Assembly: GCA_022792885.1 (NCBI GenBank)
Contig: JAAWBX010000006.1
Coordinates: 1 to 64,000 of the forward strand
From: Lachnospiraceae bacterium
GTDB taxonomy: Bacteria > Bacillota > Clostridia > Lachnospirales > Lachnospiraceae
Length of the DNA: 64,000 bases
Direction: 5' to 3'
Part shown: one piece after another, positions 59,158 through 64,000 of the stretch
Numbering within the stretch: the first letter of the stretch is position 1
Layout of the letters: every line of letters starts with the position of its first letter
Position numbers and translations under genes: made by a program
The notes under the pieces: generated by a model
What the model was told of the DNA's origin: nothing
The model's input: only the letters and a program-made list of their open reading frames with translations
The model's database searches: none

Positions 59158-61368
59158 TTATTCGAAGTCAAACTGAAACTGAAGGTCCCGCTTTTCTTCC
59201 GCGGAAAACAATTCCTCCCACCGGTCTTTCAAGCGGATCAGCCCCTGTTTTTCCCATCGTTTCACATAGATCACCTGCCGATATCGGTCGTTTACCCGCG
59301 CGATCGGCGCTTCCGCCGGTCCGATCACCTCGTTTTCCCCGTCCTTTGCCGCATCCGCCAGGCGAAGCGCCGCCTCCCTGGCCGCTTCCTCCTTTAAAGA
59401 ACTGACCAGCACCGAAAGCATCGCGCAGACCGGCGGATACTTAAGCATTCGCCGATACCCGATCTCCCGCTCATAAAAACCTTCGTAATCCTGGGACGCC
59501 GCCGTTCGAATGCTGTAATGTTCCGGACTGTAGGTCTGAATCAGCATCTCGCCCTTTAAACCGGCCCGGCCCGCCCGCCCGGCCGCCTGGGTAAGAAGCT
59601 GAAAGGTCCGCTCCGCTCCGTGATAATCCGGCGTATATAAAGAAAGATCCGCCGCCAGAGCTCCTACCAATGTCACGCGGGGGAAATCATGCCCCTTCAC
59701 GATCATCTGCGTACCGATCAGGATATCCGCCTCGTGATTCGCAAAAGCGGCCAAAATCTTTTCGTGCCCGTCCTTCTGCCTCGTAGTATCCATATCCATA
59801 CGTAAGATCCTGGCTTCCGGAAAATACCGGCCCGCCATCTCTTCCGCCTTCTGCGTCCCGGTCCCGAAAGCGGCAATATAAGGAGAACCGCATGCGGGAC
59901 AAAGCTTCGGCATGACGGCCTCATACCCGCAATAATGGCATTTTAACGCGCCGTCCTTGTGATACGTCAGGGAAACGTCGCAGTGCGGACACTTCAATAC
60001 ATGACCGCAGGCCCGGCAGGACACGAACCCCGCGTAACCTCTTCGATTCAAAAACAGGATCACCTGCTCTTTTTTCTCCAGGCGTTCCCTTATCTTCTCC
60101 TGAAGAAGGCGGCTGAAAATCGACCGGTTCCCCTGTTTTAATTCTTCTCTCAGATCCACGATCCCTACCTGCGCCAGTTCGCTGCCTTCCCTGGCGCGTT
60201 TCTTTAAGGAAAACAAACGGTATTCCCCGCTTTGTCCTCTGGCGTAAGCCGTCAAAGACGGGGTCGCGGAACCGAGCACCAGATAAGCGTTCTCCGTCCG
60301 GGCCCGCTGATTCGCCGCCTCCCTGGCGTGGTACCGGGGCGCCGTCTCGCTCTGATAGGCCCCCTCGTGCTCCTCGTCGATCACGATCAGGCCCAGACGG
60401 GGAAACGGCGTGAACAAAGCCGACCTCGGTCCGACCATAATATCCACAAGCCCCTGCCTGGCCCGTTCAAACTGATCGTACTTCTCGCCCGGCGAAAGCC
60501 TTGAGTTGATGATCGACACTCTTTGTCCGAAACGGCGGTAAAAACGCATGACCGTCTGATATGTGAGCGCGATCTCCGGAATCAGGACAATGACCTGGCG
60601 CCCCTCCCCGATTACCCGCTCCATCAGCTCCATATAGATCTCCGTTTTCCCGCTCCCCGTCACTCCGTGAATCAGGCAGGGCCGTAAATCCTTTTCCCGC
60701 CATCCGGCCAGAATATCTCTCACGACGGATTCCTGTTCCGGATTCAACATCTTTTTCCCGGCCCTTTCGAATCGGCCTTCCAGCGGATTCCGATAAGCGG
60801 TTTCCGACAGCATTTCCAGCACGCCGGCTTCCGCCATCGCCTTCACCGTCGCCGGGGAAATATTCAATTTATGAAGCAGCACTTCTCCCGGAATCACCGG
60901 ATCTTTTTGCAGAGCGGCCGCCAGGCGGGCCCTGGCCGTCTGATGTTTTTTCTCCGCCGCCGCCCGGTATGTCTCCAATTCCCCCGCACCCAAAAGCGCC
61001 TTCACATAGCGTTTCTCTTTTGCCTTTACCTTCTTCCGTATCGGAAGCACCGTTTTCAGCGCCTGGATCATCGTAGAGCCATATTCCCGCTTAAGCCACG
61101 CGGCCAGACGAATCAGATTGCCCTCGATCGCCGTACCGCTTTCACGGATCCCCAGAACGGGCTTGATCTTTGCCGGATCCCACTGCGGGCGGTCCGTCCG
61201 CTCGATTACATATCCGGTAATTCTCCGGTTCCCGGCCCCGAAAGGGATCTCCACCTGCATCCCCTCTTCCAGGACATCCCGCCATTCTTCCGGAATCCGA
61301 TATTGAAAAAAACGATCCACCTGTTCATGCGTAATCTCTACAATTACATTGGCATATTCTGCCCCCAT
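59158..61368 (-). CDS. priA: Primosomal replication-restart helicase PriA
   Basis: 736 residues. N-terminal DNA-binding part, then helicase motifs GVTGSGKTEIYM and VIDEEHE, and the zinc-binding cysteines CRACGHVLKCPHC and CHYCGYEAVMPKLCPACG. Restarts stalled replication forks. Its ATG directly abuts the murF TAA stop, so the two are coupled. Confidence 0.96.
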   Translation of the reverse strand: MGAEYANVIVEITHEQVDRFFQYRIPEEWRDVLEEGMQVEIPFGAGNRRITGYVIERTDRPQWDPAKIKPVLGIRESGTAIEGNLIRLAAWLKREYGSTMIQALKTVLPIRKKVKAKEKRYVKALLGAGELETYRAAAEKKHQTARARLAAALQKDPVIPGEVLLHKLNISPATVKAMAEAGVLEMLSETAYRNPLEGRFERAGKKMLNPEQESVVRDILAGWREKDLRPCLIHGVTGSGKTEIYMELMERVIGEGRQVIVLIPEIALTYQTVMRFYRRFGQRVSIINSRLSPGEKYDQFERARQGLVDIMVGPRSALFTPFPRLGLIVIDEEHEGAYQSETAPRYHAREAANQRARTENAYLVLGSATPSLTAYARGQSGEYRLFSLKKRAREGSELAQVGIVDLREELKQGNRSIFSRLLQEKIRERLEKKEQVILFLNRRGYAGFVSCRACGHVLKCPHCDVSLTYHKDGALKCHYCGYEAVMPKLCPACGSPYIAAFGTGTQKAEEMAGRYFPEARILRMDMDTTRQKDGHEKILAAFANHEADILIGTQMIVKGHDFPRVTLVGALAADLSLYTPDYHGAERTFQLLTQAAGRAGRAGLKGEMLIQTYSPEHYSIRTAASQDYEGFYEREIGYRRMLKYPPVCAMLSVLVSSLKEEAAREAALRLADAAKDGENEVIGPAEAPIARVNDRYRQVIYVKRWEKQGLIRLKDRWEELFSAEEKRDLQFQFDFE

Positions 61369-62757
61369 TTATTCACCCGCATTTCCTGATTCGAGAAAAT
61401 TTACAAGTTTTTCCCGAATTTGACCCAGACGCATGCTGTTAGAGCCTTTCAGCAAAAGAATATCGCCTCTTCGCAATTCTTTTAATAAAAATTCGGCCGC
61501 CTCCCGGTTCGTATCAAACGAACGGATATCGATCTCTTTTGAAGCTTCTCCGGCCCCGCGCGCGATCTCCTTTGCCGGTTCTCCCACCGTGATCAGCCGC
61601 TCGACCCGGCATTCGGCCGCCGCAACGCCCACTTCCCGGTGAAAAACCGGACTGTCCGGCCCCAGCTCGTTCATACCGGCCAAAACCGCCGTCCGCCGTC
61701 CGCCGCAAGGCATACCGGCCATCACGCGCAGCGCCGCCTTCATCGAATCCGGGCTGGCATTGTAGTAATCCGAGATCACCGTCACCCCGCCGATTTCTTC
61801 CACAAGCTGTCTTCCGGCATAGCCGCCGTAATCTCTTAATCTTTCCGCCGCTTCCTTCCAGGGCACGCCCAGTTCCTTCGCCGCCGCCAGAGCCGCCAGC
61901 GCGTTCATCACCATATGTTCCCCCGCCACCCGAAGACGAACGGTTTCCCTCTCCTCCCCGCAGACGGCCGTAAAAACGGTTTCCGAACCTTCCATATGAA
62001 TCCCGCACCCTCTTATCCGGCAGCGCTCCCCCAGCCCATAGCGAATCACCCGAAAGCCGCAGTCCTCATCCAAACATCCCAGGATATCGTTATCCCCGTT
62101 GACGATCAAAGGGCTTCCCGGCGCCATGGCTTTCGCCAATTCGAACTTTTCCCGAAAAATATTCTCACGGCTTCCCAGGTTTTCGATATGGGTCACGCCG
62201 ATATTCGTAAAGATCGTCAAATCCGGCCGGATGATCGAAGCGATCCGGGACATCTCCCCCGGCTCGCTCATACCGGCCTCCAAAACCGCCGCTTCATACT
62301 CCGGCCCGATCCCGCCCAACATAATCGGCACGCCCAACTGACTGTTAAAATTCTTCTTCGTCTTAAACGTGCGGTATTTCGCCGACAGCGCCAGAGCCGT
62401 CATTTCCCGGGTCGTCGTCTTCCCCACGCTTCCCGTCACCGCCGCCACCGGAATCCTCAGGCGATCCCGGCAAAACTTCCCGACCGCCTGAAGGGCCTTC
62501 GTGGTATCCGTCACCCGGATCCAGGCAAGATCCGCCTCCGGCCGGATCTCCCGGGAATACAAAACCGCAACCGCTCCGGAAGCCTTCGCGCCTTCCACAT
62601 AACGATGGCCGTCGGTTTTCTCCCCGGAAATCGCCACAAACAGCCCGTCGTCGACCAGACCTTCCCTGGAATCCACGCTGATCTCCCCGATCCTCTGCGC
62701 CGGATCCCCCTTCACCAAAACCCCGCCCGTAGCGGTTACAACATCCTGAACCGTCAT
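61369..62757 (-). CDS. murF: UDP-MurNAc-tripeptide:D-Ala-D-Ala ligase
   Basis: 462 residues. Adds D-Ala-D-Ala to make the peptidoglycan pentapeptide. ATP loop GSVGKTTTREM (about 109-119), AGMSEPGEM, and DYYNASPDSMKAAL (about 330-343) are MurF signatures. SD is GGAAGG. Follows murE. Confidence 0.96.
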   Translation of the reverse strand: MTVQDVVTATGGVLVKGDPAQRIGEISVDSREGLVDDGLFVAISGEKTDGHRYVEGAKASGAVAVLYSREIRPEADLAWIRVTDTTKALQAVGKFCRDRLRIPVAAVTGSVGKTTTREMTALALSAKYRTFKTKKNFNSQLGVPIMLGGIGPEYEAAVLEAGMSEPGEMSRIASIIRPDLTIFTNIGVTHIENLGSRENIFREKFELAKAMAPGSPLIVNGDNDILGCLDEDCGFRVIRYGLGERCRIRGCGIHMEGSETVFTAVCGEERETVRLRVAGEHMVMNALAALAAAKELGVPWKEAAERLRDYGGYAGRQLVEEIGGVTVISDYYNASPDSMKAALRVMAGMPCGGRRTAVLAGMNELGPDSPVFHREVGVAAAECRVERLITVGEPAKEIARGAGEASKEIDIRSFDTNREAAEFLLKELRRGDILLLKGSNSMRLGQIREKLVNFLESGNAGE

Positions 62758-62761
62758 CCGC

Positions 62762-64000
62762 TCAAATCCTTCCTTCTTCTCTCAACGCCTCCCGTGCCAC
62801 GGCCTTATCCAGAAACGGATAACGGACCCCTTTGATTTCCTGATAATCCTCGTGGCCTTTGCCGATGATCACGATCATATCGCCTTTTTCTGCATGCTTC
62901 ACCGCATAATGAATGGCTTCTCTCCGATCCGGAATCTCCGCAAATTTCCCGTCCGTTCTGGCCATTCCCACCTTGATATCGGCGATGATATCCTCCACCT
63001 CCTCAAAACGGGAATTATCCGCCGTAATAATCGTAAAATCCGCCATCCTCCCGCTGATCTCCCCCATCCCGTAACGGCGCAGACGGGAACGGTTGCCGCC
63101 GCAGCCGAAAAGGCAGACCAGACGTCCGGGACGATAATCCCGAAGCGTCGTCAAAAGGCTCTCCATGCTCACCTCGTTGTGAGCATAATCCACAATCACC
63201 GAAAAATCATCGGAAGCGTAAACGATCTCCATCCGCCCGTCTACGGCCACGGTTCGCAGGGCCTTTTTTATCGCTTCCTCCGAAATGCCGATCAGGCTGC
63301 ACACGCCGATGGCCGCCATCGCGTTGTACACGTTAAACAGCCCGGGAATATTCACGTCCGCCGCCAGTTCCCTCCTGCCTTTCACGTCGAACGCCACGCC
63401 CATAAATTCACCCCCGGCCCGGTAATGAACATTCTCCGCAAAAAAGTCGCCTTTTCCTTTTACCGAATACGTGTACAGTTCACAGGTACGCCCCTGTTTG
63501 ACTTCCTCCCAGTGATCGTCGTCCTGATTCCCCAGACCGACCCGGCACATCCGGAAAAGACGGCTCTTATAACGCAGATACTCCTCAAAAGACGCGTGCT
63601 CGCCCGGACCGATATGATCCGGCGCCAGATTGGTAAATACTCCGTAATCAAACGAAAATCCCCCCACCCGGTTCAACATGATTCCCTGTGAGGATACTTC
63701 CATCACCATATGTGTACATCCGGCGTCCGCCATCTCCCGGAAATACTGCTGCAATTCATAAGATTCCGGCGTCGTGTTCTTCGTCGGATGAACCGCATCC
63801 CCGATCACGGCCCCGTTGGTGCCCACCAGACCGACCTTGTGGCCGGCCGCCTCCAGAATCGCTTTTATCATATGCGTGGTCGTCGTCTTCCCCTTCGTCC
63901 CGGTGACGCCGACCGTCGTCATCTTCTCGGCCGGATATCCGAACCAGGCGGCCGAGATTTCGGCCAGCGCCAGACGCGTGGAATCCACCCGAATCACGGT
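62762..64000 (-). CDS. murE: UDP-MurNAc-dipeptide:diaminopimelate (or Lys) ligase, N-terminus missing
   Basis: 413 codons present; the real start lies beyond the window, about 75 residues missing. Ligase loop GVTGTKGKTTTTHM, MEVSSQGI, and NIPGLFNVYNAMAA. The specificity motif reads DNSR, close to the DNPR of meso-diaminopimelate enzymes rather than Lys types. Operon with murF. Confidence 0.94.
   Translation of the reverse strand, partial: TVIRVDSTRLALAEISAAWFGYPAEKMTTVGVTGTKGKTTTTHMIKAILEAAGHKVGLVGTNGAVIGDAVHPTKNTTPESYELQQYFREMADAGCTHMVMEVSSQGIMLNRVGGFSFDYGVFTNLAPDHIGPGEHASFEEYLRYKSRLFRMCRVGLGNQDDDHWEEVKQGRTCELYTYSVKGKGDFFAENVHYRAGGEFMGVAFDVKGRRELAADVNIPGLFNVYNAMAAIGVCSLIGISEEAIKKALRTVAVDGRMEIVYASDDFSVIVDYAHNEVSMESLLTTLRDYRPGRLVCLFGCGGNRSRLRRYGMGEISGRMADFTIITADNSRFEEVEDIIADIKVGMARTDGKFAEIPDRREAIHYAVKHAEKGDMIVIIGKGHEDYQEIKGVRYPFLDKAVAREALREEGRI

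Overview
The window looks like chromosomal DNA of a Gram-positive Clostridia-type bacterium, most likely Lachnospiraceae. The grounds are Firmicutes gene orders (priA-def-fmt-zinc peptidase-rsmB-rlmN-prpC-prkC-rsgA-rpe-thiN; rpsB-tsf), a T-box leader in front of pheST, a PASTA-domain Ser/Thr kinase, a DUF5721-type protein, strong GGAGG ribosome binding sites, TTGACA/TATAAT promoters, and moderate-GC genes separated by AT-rich gaps. The taxonomic placement is inference. About 90 percent of the genes lie on the minus strand.

Layout. 1-413: non-coding edge with a C/G-tract inverted repeat and the tsf terminator. 414-8768: tsf, rpsB, a lipid kinase, a CarD-like regulator, ispF, tRNA-Gly(CCC), a small orphan gene, groESL, a HAD phosphatase and a small membrane protein. 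8819-9025: an unexplained long-armed structured element. 9047-14219: a MocR-type regulator behind glnS, and a GntR/ABC module with an AT palindrome over its promoter. 14231-20660: a very large secreted M60-type (mucin) metallopeptidase with a dockerin-like module, followed by a membrane-anchored protein with a possible cohesin-like and a FIVAR-like region. 20715-25971: a trans-translation cluster (ssrA, smpB, rnr) plus secG and an SDR enzyme. 26012-31188: eno and T-box-controlled pheST. 31273-34755: BrkB-family protein and an ECF sigma / anti-sigma / serpin operon. 34874-39862: metal-exporter-like protein, hexapeptide acyltransferase, topB, asd, tRNA-Thr(CGT). 39961-46589: an SsuBC-like transporter pair without a binding protein, a sigma-region-2-only protein, DegV, a DivIVA-like protein, a DUF5721-type protein and htpG. 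46618-64000: a long minus-strand run of housekeeping genes from murE/murF (cell wall) through priA, def, fmt, rsmB, rlmN, prpC/prkC, rsgA, rpe, thiN, a pyridoxal kinase, maf and a parvulin lipoprotein.

No CRISPR array, insertion sequence, prophage or recognisable defence system is present. The most unusual items are the 195-bp structured element between convergent genes (8819-9025), a perfect hairpin that buries the enolase ribosome binding site and looks like an intrinsic terminator (27327-27367), the M60 peptidase paired with an anchored partner, the sigma/anti-sigma/serpin operon, a MocR regulator whose PLP lysine is Arg, and an IspF with a Cys-rich tail. Functional assignments rest on motif and family recognition by eye; no database search was run.
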